NCBI GenBank assembly: GCA_031216445.1
Contig: CM062218.1
Coordinates: 22,662,001 to 22,726,000 of the forward strand
Reading direction: 5' to 3'
DNA from: Lateolabrax maculatus
Lineage: Eukaryota > Chordata > Actinopteri > Acropomatiformes > Lateolabracidae
Length of the DNA: 64,000 nt
The notes under the pieces were generated by a model, which saw nothing but the letters and a program-made list of their open reading frames with translations, searched no databases and was not told the origin of the DNA. Shown here piece by piece: positions 1 to 13,800 of the stretch. How positions within the stretch are numbered: the first letter of the stretch is position 1; each line of letters opens with the position of its first letter. The position numbers were made by a program, and so were the translations under genes.

Positions 1-3000
1 AATTATTAATTCAGTATCCAAGATGAGAAAACACTTGGTCATGCAACTAAATCTTATTCTTGATAAAAGTTCAGGAGTTGGATTTTTTTGTTTATCAAAG
101 GATGAGTATCTTTTGTCCCGTTAGTGCAGGCCCTTAGAATGACAATGCGCCTTTTTCACAAAAGACATTTTGACTTGTCACCGTAGGAAAAGTACATGTG
201 TAAATAATCAAATGAATGGTGGCTGAATTCCATTTAGCTGCTATAATTTCTGTCGTTCATTTTATTAGTAATACCTGTGCTTTTCCTACTATGACCTGTC
301 AAAATGGCTGATTGGTTGCTCCGTCTAAAACTTTTTAATGGACTTTTTAAAATTATTTTTGGAACCTATCTAGCTGCAATTAGAGGGACTGCTGAATATG
401 TGCTATAAACCTCAGCTGTAGTGGCTACCAAATGATCTGCAGCCATAACACAAAAATCAGGAGTTTGGGGTTTTGAATACAGTCAATGGTTGAAAAACTG
501 CAAAACTATTCCTAGACATAGGGCTTTTAATGTCATGCACCTCCGATTTGGATAGTTTCCATGTGTTTTCACAATGACTTTTTCCGTTAGAAGCTGTTTG
601 CACAACTGCAAGTCTTATTGATGTGTGAATTATCCAATAAATAAATGCTGTTAATCACAGTGATGTCATTTGACTATAAACCACATTCAGATATTTTATG
701 ATATTTTGTCTATCTTTAACTAAAAAGTGCCACAATCCAACACAAAACCTTAGAGGACAAATTATTTTAAGACCACTTCATAATAAAATAGTGTTGGAAT
801 AATGAACCTCACTTAATGTGTTACACCAAGGGTATAATGGTACTTTGATTTGTTTTTAGGTGTGATTTTATCTAAGAGCAGTTTCTATTGGTACATTGAG
901 CAGAGCAAGGTCTGTGGATTTTCCAGGGTAATCGTGACATTGCTTTTGGAATGACGTGTTGTTAAATGTAGTTTTTTAATCTTAGTGCCATACAAACAAA
1001 ATTCCTTTCACCTACATTGTATTGGGGTGGAGGCTGAAATCTCAGAGATAGATCATTCAAAACCTTGACTCATAAAACCAAAACTCTCTCCCTGGGTAAG
1101 TACCACTAGTTGATGAAAATATGTCCATTTATAATCTGGATGAACTGACCCTTCAATGTTATATTGAGGTTTTGGTCCCAGGTTACTTAATTTATTGTCA
1201 CATAATGTGGTAAAATATTTTACAACAGGTAAAATATTTTTATAGACTGTGTGACATTAAAGAAATTAAAATGTTCCCCACATGTAGGGCACAACAGTTA
1301 ACAAGGGGTGCAGCTGAAAGTTGCTTTGGACAGTCAGACATACCATGTTGTTCATGGATTGGTGCGCCACAGAGGATTTACAACATGCCTGTGCAATATC
1401 TGCAATTTATAGGAATTGTAAAATAATGTAAATGGATGGGGCTTTTTTCACAGAGTTGATTCAAATTATATACCATTTTGATTTATTTAATAGGCTACAT
1501 TTATTTTTTGAAGCCATATGAGTTACAGGCTACTATATAAATGGCGTCTTTGTAAAATATTATCTTGTAATTCATTTTGGCATCATAATTTTGCATATAT
1601 AACTTTGGTAAGTTACGTAAGTTATTTACCTGTACATATAATACCTACACATAATAAAGTTGTGCTATTTTCCATATTTGGTGTCCTACCAGTGTCTAAT
1701 ATTTCAAACTGCAGTTGTCAATGAACGCAAAAACAAGACACCATAATTTCTACTTTGCAGCTGCTCTTTGTCGTCCTTCTCTTTGCCGAAAGCCACTAAG
1801 AAGCTTCAGAATTAACTCCTACTCAGAGGTAGAAGTATTTTTAGTCGTAGGTTAACTTTCAGCGTGATTTCTAGCCATGATTCTGAGACGCTTGGTGCTA
1901 TCTTTATATTATCCATCCAAAATTGATAGCCTTATATAAGGTGGCTGAGGGAGCGATTGCATGGTGCAGAGATAAAGTGTGGCTTGGAGGGCAAACTGGA
2001 GAGAAATCCTGCTTGATTATTCTGTTTGAATAGCAGAAAGATCGCCTTTCTTCTCCCCTTCTGCCTTGGCAGCTCTGGAGTACATTCATGACTGCAACCC
2101 TGAGATGACTGGTAAACAAGTCAGGGAATCTGGGGAGCTCCACGCAGCCTTTTCACACTGGCCACTCTCGCAGCACACTGAAACCTATAAATGGACAGAT
2201 ATGCTCAGATGTAAACATCAACTCCAGCTCAACAGTTGCAAACATAAACACAGATCAGCACATAATCTTCCCATTAATACAACTTCAGCATGTTTATAGG
2301 AGCTCAGTCAGAGAGCACCTCTGTCACAGTGGCCTGGTCCACAGGAGTCTTGCATATAGAAGCTAGAGTATGAATATATGAATGAAGGACGTGCTCAGGA
2401 GGAAGTCTTCCTCAGGCGAACGCTGACCCGACACGCCAGCTCCATTTTTAAAGCCAAGTCACACACACACAGGAATGCAGCCAATTAATACTCCAGCACA
2501 GAGCTGCTTTCAGCACAGAAAGTTAAAGGGTCAGTTCACCCAAATTACAATGGTATCTGGTCATAAAGATAGTTCCAGTTTTATTTGTCCAGGTTTTGAG
2601 ATTTCTGCCTGCACCCCAGGACAGTGATGGTAATTTGGTTTGTGGTTTGTGTTCTCCATTGGTTAGTTTGTGTTATTGTGTGACTTTGGTGTTTAACATG
2701 TTAGTTCGGATCCGAAATAATGTGTTGAGACCAGCAACTCCCGTGTTCTGGGAGGTGAAATTATGTTTTTGTCAAAGGAGTCTGGTGGTTGTGCAGCCAG
2801 CGACTTCTTTTAGGTGACTAAAATGTGTTTTACCGCTGATCCCGTCCACAGCAGTACGCTGCTGAGGATCCATGCAGGGACAGCTGTCAGCTTCTACAAA
2901 CAACATTTTGACCCAAGGTTGGTGCTAGAGGTCATTTGGTTATTTCAAAGGTTTTATCCCCTGGAAGAATGGATTTGTTCAGGAAAATCTTGGCAATCTG

Positions 3001-4668
3001 CCCATTAGATTTTCAAATGCCTTGTCTGTAAGTGAAAATATTGGCCTGATGGTGGCACAAAAGGAAAGGTCATTTTCAAACCAGGCACTGGTTCTGGAAG
3101 TGTTTTTATGTCATGGCCACCATTTTCAATCACTTCAACTTTGTTTCTGAGAAATCATGGTCTGTCTGTCAGTTTAGTGGACAGCTCGAAATACAATACC
3201 AATGAGCCTCAGCCTTCATTACTATGGAGAAAAATCTAGTCAGACATGCAAATTGGAGAACAAAACCCTGGGGGGATATTTGCTGAATTAACCCAAAATT
3301 AGAGGTGGAAATTACAAATCACTTGATTCTTATTTGAATCACTAGCTTCAGTTCAGTAAGTACATCAGAAAGCGAACGCATCACGTTCAGCACTGTGTGA
3401 CTGTCTTCAGTTCAGTAGTACGTTCAGTCTGTTTGTGGTCCAATCTGTAACGTTCTGTTCAGTAGCCTGTGAAAGTACCTGAGATTTGTTTGTATATGTA
3501 CTGACCACCTCAACACACAATGGTCCCAGAATTTAAAAGTGAATTGATTTAAGCTGCTGATTCTATTATCAGTTTTCTGAACACTGTCACAATGGCTCCA
3601 ACTCACTGTTAGAGACTCACATAATGGACTTTGTAGCTCAGTCACTGGATGTGTTTTGCACCTTGAAGATTTTATGAACACAGGCATGTACTTTTTTATC
3701 AAATAACCTATTTTTCTAGCACAGTTCCTAATGTTTTGTGCTGTATGAGATATGGGAAAAAAATGGCTGTGATGGGCGGCTCAAGGGCCGTTCAGACACT
3801 AGTTGGGGCTTGGAATTAAAAATGTTACACGTGGTAATTGTTCCAATGCTTAGAATAAAAAATTCAAAGACTGGTTACGTTGGTTAACAAAAACTGTTTC
3901 TTAGAGCACAGCACTGTGCTGGTTGGATTTTAGAGCGTAGCTTTACTACAGCGTTGTGTGATAAAAGGATCGGCTTGAAAACTCTTATTATTATAATTAT
4001 ATTAAATGATAGAATTAATGAATGTTGAATCCACAACACCATTTGAAACATAAGACAGAAGTTTTTACAGCAGCGTATTAATGCACATTTGGTGCTGTAG
4101 TTAGTATTTTAGGCAGCAGGAACAATGCTGTATGTGGGACTTTGTCAAAATAAACTACAGGGTGTCCTGAGCCGCCTCTGATTCCCGCTCCTGTTCAGCT
4201 GTGTTGTGATGAGACTGTGGAGTGGTTTTTGGTTTGTGTAGCTTTATCTTATGTTGGTCTTCTGGAGATGTAATTTATGTTCAGAGGTATTTGCCCATCA
4301 TGTCTTTTGTATATCTCAGTTAGAACATCTACCCACTTTGGTTCTCACCTCCCTAGTTATGGCTATTGGCTCTGCACATGTAGACAATAAAAAATATAGA
4401 ATATTGCCAGACTTAATAACAAAATGACCAAAAAAAAAAACAAATCTAGTTTGTGAGTTTGTGAACAGGAGAACGTCGAATCTCCTGCACAATTCATGAA
4501 GCCATTTTCTGTCCCTATTGTTGAGGCAAACATTCTCTCTAATTACTGCATTGGCATTAATTCCTCATGTTTACAGGAAAACCTGTAAATTCAACTGCAG
4601 GGCGGTGAACAAGCCTGTGAGTGGCTGGATATCTATAGCCCCACCCACTGGAGCAGCCAGAGAAACCG

Positions 4669-4670
<2 letters not shown>

Positions 4671-4704
<34 letters not shown>

Positions 4705-4711
4705 TGTGTGT
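4671..4711. repeat. (TG)n microsatellite
   Basis: Run of TG dinucleotides with a short CG interruption near the 3' end. The open frame across it is produced by the repeat. Confidence 0.95.
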
Positions 4712-5884
4712 CCTGATCTGATGACAGATCTGCGTAGTCTGGGCGCCCCGAGATGCCTCCCTTCTACCTCTGTGTTATTAAGCCAAACATGTAGAGAATT
4801 AAAGAGAAGATCAACCCTTTAGCAGTTCAGAGTAACTTCAACAGAACACACACGTCTGAAGAGTTTCACTGCAGCTGCTGGGCTGAGATAAGATTAACCT
4901 TTCAAAATAGAATCTGCACTCTGTACACAGCAAATTCCAAAGGCATCACACATTATCAGTGTTTTAACCCCACAATGATGTACGTACATCTCAAAACTTG
5001 AAATGGACATTGAATGAAGTCAAATGTATGTAAGTCTTTGTAACAAATGTTAGTCACAATTAGTAGATTGTATTATGAAACATACATCACACAGGTATAT
5101 GAATAACAGGGACAATATTGTGCATGTAAAGTTACTAATTGACTGTTAGATGTGTTATTAATGACATGATAGCCTGAAGTTAAATAAAGTTGAATTAAAT
5201 TGAAATATCATTACATTGTTTGGCAGGGTGCCTTCGATGTCTGGCCTAGGGCCCTGAGCTAAAGTGGAACCTCTACACGTGTTCAGATAACTTGGTCATG
5301 TTACTATGACCATTAGTCAGAGTTTAGATGAAAATAAGATCCCTCGTTCCCTTTCATTTTTTACTTTGATCCCTCGGTTCTGACAAAAAATTGTAAAAAA
5401 TTCACATCAAAAATTTCACAGAACAACCTGAAGATTAGTGGAATCAGTTTTTGTAATGTATATTTAATTGAAAATTCTGGAAGAATTTGAAATATATAAT
5501 AATAAATATGTAATTAATAACTGAAATTATGTACAATGATGTAACAAAGTAAGGGTCTGTAATCTCTGTGCTCTTATACAGGCTGATGACACCAGGCCTG
5601 TGAGAGTGACACAGTAAGAACTATAACAACCAGCTTTAAGCAACATTTATCCTGCTCTTATTGCCTCTCATACAGTAATTGCATTGCTCAGTTGGGTGGC
5701 ATCCCACCCCTTCAGCCTTAAGCAGTGAATTTAATGCTCCTTGGAGCTCATGTTATGAATGCTGCATATGTTACAGAGCAGAGAAGCCAGTGAAGACACA
5801 CCGACAGCCAAGGCTCTGGTGCACTCGGTCAGGACTAGCTGCTTTTTATATTCTGTAATATAATCATGTCGAGGAGCATTTTGG

Positions 5885-6185
5885 CTCATTCATGCAAGAT
5901 GGTGCCGCTCTAGTGGCAGTTGCCTAATCGAATTGATTTGACTTTATTTTCAACTGTTTTTGTTGACTGTATCACTGAAGATAGATAGATATCTTGCAGT
6001 TTAAACATTTTCTCCTGGTTCGCCTGGTGTTCTTTTCACTTTGTGTTTACATCCGCAACCAGCTGATCACGCTCACTAGACCGACCCACCTACCAGGAGC
6101 TGGACCCCAAAACCTAGAGGAGTTGAGGCGGAGCAAAGGGGATATACGGCCGGAGCCAGGTATAAACCCTTCCTTTATACTCTTG
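5885..6185 (+). mobile_element. Possible 5' fragment of a LINE (tentative)
   Basis: The stretch begins with a phrase like 'caagatggtgccgctctag', which resembles the 5' ends of some fish LINEs. It continues into a Pro/Arg-rich frame (5994-6191). The style recalls the degenerate start of a non-LTR element ORF, but no reverse transcriptase or endonuclease motif is present. It could equally be unique sequence. Confidence 0.2.
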
Positions 6186-7641
6186 GATTGAAACAGTCAC
6201 GGAATGTTAGCTTTCAGTGACTTTGAATGAACTGGACTCAGCTGGATCAATCATATAAACAGCACTGAGTTAGATGTTAGAAGATGTTTACGGTGCTTTA
6301 TCAGCTTTAAATGTGTTACTGTAATGTCTGTAACCAAAGTGTCATGCCAGCCAATCACCAATACAGTCATTTATCTTAGCGCAATCATATGAAGCTAATC
6401 ATAGTTTCAATGTACTGCCCATGTTGCCTTTGTTCACTATAAGGTCGCACAAATCAATTGGATGTCTGATAAATGGGGTGAAAATACAAACTTCAGACGA
6501 TGTGGTAATAATCATCCTGCTCTTACCTCATTCTGCAGATGTCACTGTTATACTGACCCCTGCTTGCCAGATAGTAATGCACTGGGTATATTAGCAGTCC
6601 AAATGATCCTGGCTGCATCTTGAATCAATACAGCCATTCATTACAGAAACCTCTGGTTCCTGGTTTTGCTCTGTTTTGGTGGGCAGTGTGGTGAAAGCTT
6701 GACAGATCAGCTGAGCAGACAGGAACAAGAGCCGATGTCTGGCACAGAGGCTGTAAGATGATCCCAGATTTTTCACATCTGCACCTTATTGCCCTCCTAC
6801 AGCCAAGTAATCTTCCGCCTTCCTGTGCTTTTTCCACAGAGGGCAGAAGTCCTGCCTGCCAGCTTTACGATCTGTTATAAAACCCAGAAGCCATCTTGTG
6901 AATGAACAATTAAATGTAAGGAGATCACAAGGGATTGCATACCTGCCCAGAAGGAACCATAAAATCTAATAAAAGGGGAAACATTTGGAGCATGCAAGGG
7001 GCTCTGCAGCTTGGGAATTCCCCCCTGCCACTCCACCTTGCCCTGCTCAGGACCATTTGAAAATATAATGCTGATACTGTGAAGCATGAGAGGGAAATAA
7101 ACATTTCTTCACATTTTCATTCATCAGGTGATGAAGCTGGATGTTTTCACTCTGAGAAATATGGATGAAATGCAAAGTGTCCTTTGGTGTGAAGAACAGG
7201 GTCGTCAGTAGCAAGTGTGGAGAGATTATTATATGCTGCATACATACACAAGCAGGTACCTTCACCTTGAATAAATGAGACAACAGCAGACAGGAGCTGC
7301 TTTTGCTTTGCCTTATATTTGCAATACAGGCATGGTAATGTTGTTTAATTTGGTGGTGGACACAGGGCAAGACACAGTCATTGATTGTTCTGTCAAAAGG
7401 CTCATATTGCTTGTATACATTTAGAACACAGTGTCACACATCCAGAATACACACAGAACAGACAGCACAGACAGAAAAGTAAGATCGTCATTTCACACAT
7501 GGAGGGGTCGCTGCACATCTGCACCTAGTGTATGACGCACACCCAGCTGTATGCAGTAACATTGATCACCTCACTAAATCTAACTGGAGCTACAGGCTCG
7601 CCTCGTCTGCGCCTTTTGTCCATCTGATCAAAGGAGGGCGG

Positions 7642-7642
<1 letters not shown>

Positions 7643-7702
<60 letters not shown>

Positions 7703-7704
7703 GG
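7643..7704. repeat. (TG)n tract followed by a G-run
   Basis: About 22 TG units (7643-7685) run directly into about 19 consecutive G residues (7686-7704). The frames reading through it on both strands are repeat artefacts. The G-run length may be unreliable because homopolymers are often mis-sized. Confidence 0.95.
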
Positions 7705-9034
7705 ACTCCTCATAAATACTGGGTGCAGATGATCAACAGGAGACCATCGGGAGGATGTGTCCCTGCTTTCATCACAAGCTAATACTGTGTCAGCCAGCAG
7801 AAGGAAAACAAGTAGAAAGTCTCCTTCATGGATAATTCTTTTTTTTGTTTGTTTTTTTTACAACTTGGGTCTTATTTTCACAGTTTTGGCCATCCTTCTT
7901 ATTAGTAAAAATAACATTGCAATCATCAAGTTAATACAGTGAAATCATTAAAAAGTCAGACAGGTCATGAAACACGAGTAGTCAGAGGATCAGACAGGTC
8001 TGTTAACCAAACACTATTTAGCATTCATAAGCAGTATACAAACATTTAATAAATGGTTTACAACACACTATAATGTAGTTGTACACAGCTATAAAGACAT
8101 TTGAAGTGTTTATTAATGTACAGTATTTGTCAGTAATTATAACTTCTCCTATAAAAACATGTTTCATATTTTTAGAAGGCCCTAAGTGGAAATAGTGCCC
8201 CGGACCCGTGGTCATGATAATCGGTCTATAAGAAATTGAAGGCAAACCGTAAAATTATTACCTAAACTTTCCATTACAAACATAATGTTCAAACTTCCAA
8301 AAAAAAAAAAAAAGACCCAAGTCGTAATAAATCAGAATTATTCTTTTAACTATTATTACGTCTTATACACATAAAACCAACAATGCTATTACTCTACATA
8401 AGTATTAAGGTGTAACATACAGCACATCACTGCCATGCATTGCATTTGGAGTATGGAACCTCAGCTTAGGGAAGAGCCCCATATTTATATACTAATTGCA
8501 TTTGTCAAGAACTGTCAGCACTTTATGGGCTCAGGAGTCCAGGTAGTTTGGTTCAAAATTGATTGCACAGTGAAAATAATCCCCCGTCCTCTTGCACCCT
8601 CCTGTTTCTCCTTCACCACGTTGTGCACACTGAGTCCTCGGAACAGGCTACCTCCATTTTGGCATCAAGATACGAGTTGATTTTTCGCTTTGCTGCCAAC
8701 CCGAGCTGCAGAAGTAAACGGTCTGTCAAAGTGCTTCGCTCATCTGTGACAGTGTAGGGTCTGCATATTTTTCGTCTCCTTCAATGATATAAAACATCTG
8801 GTAAATCCAGCCAAGCAAAGGCCGTAACCTGTGTATATTCCACTTAAGACTGAGAATGGGGTCAAGTTTTGGAAGATCACACACTGTACTCCAAATGATC
8901 ATTGTCCCTCTGCCCCACACAGAATTTAAAACCAAAAATATAGTGCAGTATTAGAATCCAGGGGAAAATATAATTACTCCTTGGTGGTATTTGTATCCTG
9001 AAGAACCCTCAGGTCTGTGAAGCTAAAGCAGCTA

Positions 9035-10288
9035 TCACTGGAAAGGCCCAGAGCCAAAACTTGTATCCCACAGAGAGCACTGTTGTTCTAACTGGTCCAG
9101 CAGTTTGTCCACTGAGTCTTCTTTGTTCTCTAGTTTCAGGTATCGTCTCCCGCTGCCTAGGTCTAACCGAGGCCAGCTTCGGCGAGTTAGCTCCTCCGCA
9201 GCATCCACGACCTGCCCGGGTATGTTCACACAAACCTGTGAACCAGCCTCTCTCCTCGTGACTACTGGCTGACTGGTCTGACCATCCTCTCCGGGTGAGT
9301 GCTGCCCCTCCCCCGGACGCACACCACTCCGGGCTACGTAAGGGTTAGTCCTGTAGCTCATACTGTGGCAGCGCCTTGGCTGGGCAGCCGGGGCATCCAC
9401 CTCGTCCACCCCCAGGGTGGACATGGAGCTGGCAGACACCAGGCAATTGCTGAGCTTTACCAGAGGGGCGGGCCTGGGATGGAAGCTAGCGCTGCCCCCT
9501 TGCTCAGCACAAGGCTGTGTGTTGAAGTCTGTCTGACTGAAATTACATGAGCTGGAACGGGAGGAGTGGAGGGAGGGTGGAGGCTCTGACTCCTTGTGGT
9601 GGAGGGCTTCTGTCTGGAGAACAGCTTGCTGGTAGATGCCCTCCACGCTGTCCGCCTGGTCTCTGGAGTGTCTGGCCTGGAGCAGGGGCTCAGAGCTGGC
9701 CAGCTGCCGCAGACAGAGGATGTTGAGGTGGGCAGCTGGTAAACTGCTTACCCACTGGTAGTGTTTGGCCATGGAGTTGGCTGTTGCTATATCTTTAAGG
9801 TCGGCCGAGGGCACCGCCGCAGACACAGAGCAGATTACACTGCGCATCTGAGCCAGCAGCATCTGAGTCTCTCTGTCCCTGTTCTCATACAGGACTGTGT
9901 TTGCACAGATGAGGATGAAGAGTCCCACCCCCATGATGACAGGTCCCAGCAGCTTCATCCGCTCACTGTGGATGAGGTTAGCTGTGGACAGGAAACTCTT
10001 AGCTCCCAGACTCCAGCCAGACGTCTGGGACTCAGAGATACTTTCCCCCTCTGCTGCACCCAGGATGGAGGCTCTCGTTATGCGGTAGGGCCAGTATCCC
10101 GCCACGGCCAGAGCGGTGCCAACCACCACCACGATGACCCCCAGCACCAGGAAGGCTCCGGGCATGGAGCGGATGCGAAGCTTGCCCTGGATCACCCTGT
10201 CCTTCTTCTTCCTGCCTCGTAACGTGAAGCGAGATTTCCGCTGGCAGGAAGGCGAAGTCGTTACACCTCGGGCCTTCTGGGTCTTCAT
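9035..10288 (-). CDS. tmem200b: Transmembrane protein 200B-like (TMEM200 family)
   Basis: Single-exon CDS of 417 aa, start ATG at 10288-10286, stop TGA at 9037-9035. The frame stays open upstream to a GTG, but the first ATG in it (M-K-T-Q-K) follows a plausible splice acceptor near 10328, so I start there. A basic N-terminus (about 15-40) precedes TM1 (about 44-66, ending A-G-Y-W-P), a polar loop of about 45 residues, then TM2 (about 114-134) inside the family signature L-L-G-P-V-I-M-G-V-G and C-A-N-T-V-L-Y-E-N-R-D. The C-terminus carries the conserved S-W-P-R-L-D and K-L-E-N-K-E-D blocks. TMEM200 proteins are predicted two-pass membrane proteins of unknown function. Paralogue B is chosen because trnau1ap lies nearby, as on human 1p35. 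TMEM200A or C cannot be fully excluded by motif alone. Confidence 0.85.
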   Translation of the reverse strand: MKTQKARGVTTSPSCQRKSRFTLRGRKKKDRVIQGKLRIRSMPGAFLVLGVIVVVVGTALAVAGYWPYRITRASILGAAEGESISESQTSGWSLGAKSFLSTANLIHSERMKLLGPVIMGVGLFILICANTVLYENRDRETQMLLAQMRSVICSVSAAVPSADLKDIATANSMAKHYQWVSSLPAAHLNILCLRQLASSEPLLQARHSRDQADSVEGIYQQAVLQTEALHHKESEPPPSLHSSRSSSCNFSQTDFNTQPCAEQGGSASFHPRPAPLVKLSNCLVSASSMSTLGVDEVDAPAAQPRRCHSMSYRTNPYVARSGVRPGEGQHSPGEDGQTSQPVVTRREAGSQVCVNIPGQVVDAAEELTRRSWPRLDLGSGRRYLKLENKEDSVDKLLDQLEQQCSLWDTSFGSGPFQ

Positions 10289-10414
10289 GGCACAGGTCAG
10301 TCCAGAGCTTTTGCTCCTGGTCACACCCTGTCAGAGGACTTCAAGGGTGAGGAAAGAGTTAATACAGCTATAACAAAGTATGTAAGTGATGCATCCATTC
10401 ATTCAAATATCTTT

Positions 10415-10525
10415 TTTTCACTTCGGCCAGACAGAGCAGTGTCTTGCACTTTGACACTCTCTCTGGAGGAGCCGGGGATTGAACCAGGAATCTTCCGATT
10501 ACTAGAAGACCTGAACAGGCCACCC
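10415..10525 (-). mobile_element. tRNA-derived SINE fragment
   Basis: Read on the minus strand it contains a box-B-like 'ggttcaatcccc', followed by 'ggctcctccag' and a degraded 'gtcaaagtgcaagacact'. These are the middle parts of the common teleost tRNA-SINE that also occurs at 34.3 kb. The box A end is degraded, and the copy lies about 130 bp upstream of the tmem200b start codon. Confidence 0.65.
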
Positions 10526-13070
10526 CTTGAAGTACGTAATTATACATTTTTATCATTTATTTTAACAATAGTAGGCTATTTCTACTTCAGTGCAGTCAAT
10601 GCATTGCTTTCATCTTGGTCTGAAACAAACATGTCTGCCATCAGATAATAATATTAATATGCTCAGTTCTCCACACAGCATTTGTAATATGTATTTTCTA
10701 TAATAAGGCATTACACAACAGTCCACATCTGAAAGGGTATCTTTCAAGGATCTATCTGCTGTAAAAAAAAAAAAAACACAAAACAAACCAAGATTTGTTT
10801 CCATACTGCTGACATGTCACAAGCATTAACACATTACTGAGTAACCTGTAACAGAAATAAGATTACTTTTAGCAGCAACAAGTATCATACAGGACTGCAA
10901 TTTGAAATTCAGTTAATTGCATGTTGTTGGGATTATGGTTTATTAGGATTAAGGATAAGTATTATTTACTATTATTTTGATATCAGTTTGGTCTTTGTAC
11001 CTTTAATTAAAGGACAGAGAGACCAGTCTGGGATGTGCCAGGTGTCTCTAGGCCTGCTGAATTCAGAAAATCAGACGTGTGGGTATAGAGTTATTAAGGT
11101 TATTAAGTACCTCTGGCAGCCCCTTGAGCAGCCCTAAACCCTAAACAAGTCTCTGATATCCAAGATCCAAGTGAGTACAACAGGCTACCTGGGAGCTCAA
11201 GCTGGGCATCAGCTTTACTGATGAGTGGTGGAGAAGGGCTACAAACCCTAGTGCCCAACCTGGACTCACACGGTTCTCATAAAGTTCACTTCTCCAAAGC
11301 CGGACTGTCTGCAGTCTATCCAGACTTAGAGGACAGGGGCGTGTCATGCAACTTAAATCACATGTTTTATTCATCCTCAATGCTATAAAAGGTTTGGTAT
11401 GATTTTGTAATCCTGTCCACAATGTTTCAAACTAAAAACTTAACAACTGTCCCTTTATTGCAATATTTGGAGTCCCGGAGGAATGGAGCCCAACAGTTAG
11501 ACAATTTAGCCTCCACATCTTTATTAGTATGACGCCGTCTTCTCAGCACAGGAAACCCAGCCCCAACCGTCTCTCTAATTCAGGATGTCATTTTCTTTCT
11601 AAAACAGGAAAAGATTAGGTATGAGGTGATACATCAGCACCTTTATAACTCATGAGTATAGAAGTATTATAAGTAACTTGCCAAACACTTTTTACAACAT
11701 TATGATATTATAAATGTTATGAGAAAAAATGTATGCTTCTCTGTCAAGATGTTAAAGTTGATCCAGCCAATGCTTTGTAGGAATTGCTTTAGAGTTATTG
11801 AATTGAAGCCACTAATTGTCATGGCACCATCACAACACTGGATAGATGTGTTGAGAATTATCAGACCATTTCATACATTTACTATGCACTAAGTCATCAG
11901 GTTGAAATTATTTCCTTCACTCTGTGATAGAGAGAAACAGTCACGGCTTTCACGAAATATAAAAAGCAGCAAATTACTGAGTCTTCCTCAACTTTCTTGA
12001 TGTTGTTTTCGATGACAACATTCTCTACCGGCCGCAGTTCCTGTGCCCTCCATGTTGGATCTCAATGGTTTCCCTCGCCAGCAATGTGCAGCTTCATTCA
12101 GGAGTGGGTCCTCTGGCAGAGCTTCAGAGCCTATGGGCTTATAGAGAAGCATACATCTGGCTTAGGAGCTTGCTGTAGATAAAACCACATACTTTCCTCC
12201 TGAAATGCGTCTGTCATCACGAGAGAGACATTACACATGCTGGAATCTAGACACAGTTAGCCCTGCCTTAACTCACTCTGTTCACCCATTAGTCAGGGGC
12301 TGTTTACCACGCACAGTCCTTTTTCACTGTTAATCACCACTGAAAAGAATTACAGAGTGAAACTCCTCAAACTGTTCCAAACCTTCCATGTCTGCGGGGA
12401 GCTTGTAAATTCAATGAGGTACAAACAAAAGTAGTGAAACACTCACACATGGGCTGCTCTTCTACAGTTCCCACATGGTCTTAAACAAAGCGAAGTGAAA
12501 TGGAAAAACTGCTTCAAGCACTCTGCAATTAATGTAAGATCCTGGGCACGTCAAGATGAAGATAACGTGTTCTCACCAAGCTGACTGTCACACACCTCAA
12601 AGCAAAATCATTTCTCCTTCTTCCTCGTGTAAATATTCATGTACAGATGGGCCTAATCACACATCATCAAAGCTCTGGATGTGGTTTTGGTTCTTAGTTG
12701 GATAAGTGGTCCTCAAACTTTTTCTGTCGCGCCCCTCTTAAAGATGCAGAATAATATTCATGCCCTCCACCCTAGCAAAAACCACCCTTAACAATGCCTG
12801 GGAAACTACTGCTAACGGGAGCCAAGTTGAATTTTACTGAAATAAACAAAGATTCAGGTTAGCAAGATGGCCTTAATGAAACCACAATGATTACAGTCAT
12901 GCAACTTCTGCTCAACACACTTCACCATGGTCGTCCAGATATTAAGAGTGGCCTACATTGGTAAATTCCTCGAAAAAAAAAAAGATAATGGTTGATGATG
13001 ATGATAAAGCCTTAAAAAAAATGTTTTTTATTTAAAAATACATTTTAACATTTGATAAAATAACCTTAAC

Positions 13071-13223
13071 TCAAGGTCCATGTTCCTAGCTCGTTCCAGA
13101 GTGGTAATCTGACCCCTGTTCAACAACTGAGCCGTCACGACAGGTGATCAGACTGCATCTGCTGATGAAGACCATGAGATGTGGTTAAAAGCTCCTGAAA
13201 AGAACTAGTATGTCGACCTTGAA
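13071..13223. mobile_element. Short inverted-repeat element, 'aaggtccac' family (copy 1)
   Basis: Begins 'tcaaggtcca' and ends 'tcgaccttga', giving short inverted ends. The interior phrase 'tgatgaagaccatgagatg' is shared with the copy at 24.62-24.97 kb. Likely a nonautonomous DNA transposon relic. Confidence 0.55.
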
Positions 13224-13489
13224 TTAGGATTATTTTGACAAACTATTCCCAAGGTCACATTCAATTTAAAAAAAGCTTAAATGTAACATTTGTTCATCGC
13301 CAACAATCCAGTGGAGCTCCCTGCATGTCCTATGCAACAGAAAACAGACTGGAATGTTCATTAATACTTATAATTACTGGGCGTCTCAGTATCTTTTGAA
13401 CACAAACTGATAGTTTTACAGAATAGTTTCTTGGTCAGAGTCATGTTCACTTATTCTTTACTATTAAATGATTTAATCATTTGGTTAAT

Positions 13490-13800
13490 TTTAGGAGAGC
13501 TGAAAGCGCTGGTTGATTAATTTCTAAGTGGATCAACTGATAATTAATCGGAAACTATTTTGATAATTGCCTTCTCTCTGTATCATCTATGATAGTAAAT
13601 GGAATATGTTTGGATTTTGGACTGCTGGTTGGACAGTCCAGCCAATAGGCCAAAACCCTAAAGTGAATATAACACCTTGGGCTCTGGAAACTATGACACA
13701 GTTATTCCACAATGTTCTGTCATTTTACAGACTCAAAGAATGAATCATTTAATCCCAAAAATATTTGGCAGATGAATCCAAAGTGAAAATAGTCATAAAT
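13490..13800. mobile_element. Degenerate nonautonomous DNA transposon, hAT-like (tentative family)
   Basis: Contains phrases typical of a very common teleost repeat: 'gataattaatcggaaacta', 'ttttggactgctggttgga', 'caccttgggctctggaaac' and, near the end, 'aatatttggcagatgaat' with 'aaaatagtcataa'. No coding capacity. Family assignment is from memory of the consensus, not from a search. Confidence 0.5.

Larger units (their letters stand above)
1..9034. other. Intergenic DNA, no supportable gene
   Basis: AT-rich noncoding sequence downstream (3') of tmem200b. Open frames here are short, lack splice context and resemble no protein I recognise. A TTTATT at 8107-8112 reads AATAAA on the minus strand and could be a distal polyadenylation signal for tmem200b, about 0.9 kb past its stop. 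A string at about 2524-2550 resembles a common teleost interspersed repeat (a phrase similar to 'gggtcagttcacccaaat'). Simple repeats and a possible LINE fragment are listed separately. Confidence 0.6.

Noticed and set aside
9761..10222. 153-codon plus-strand open frame
   Set aside because: Antisense shadow of the tmem200b coding exon. The minus-strand frame has clear family motifs, while this one resembles nothing.
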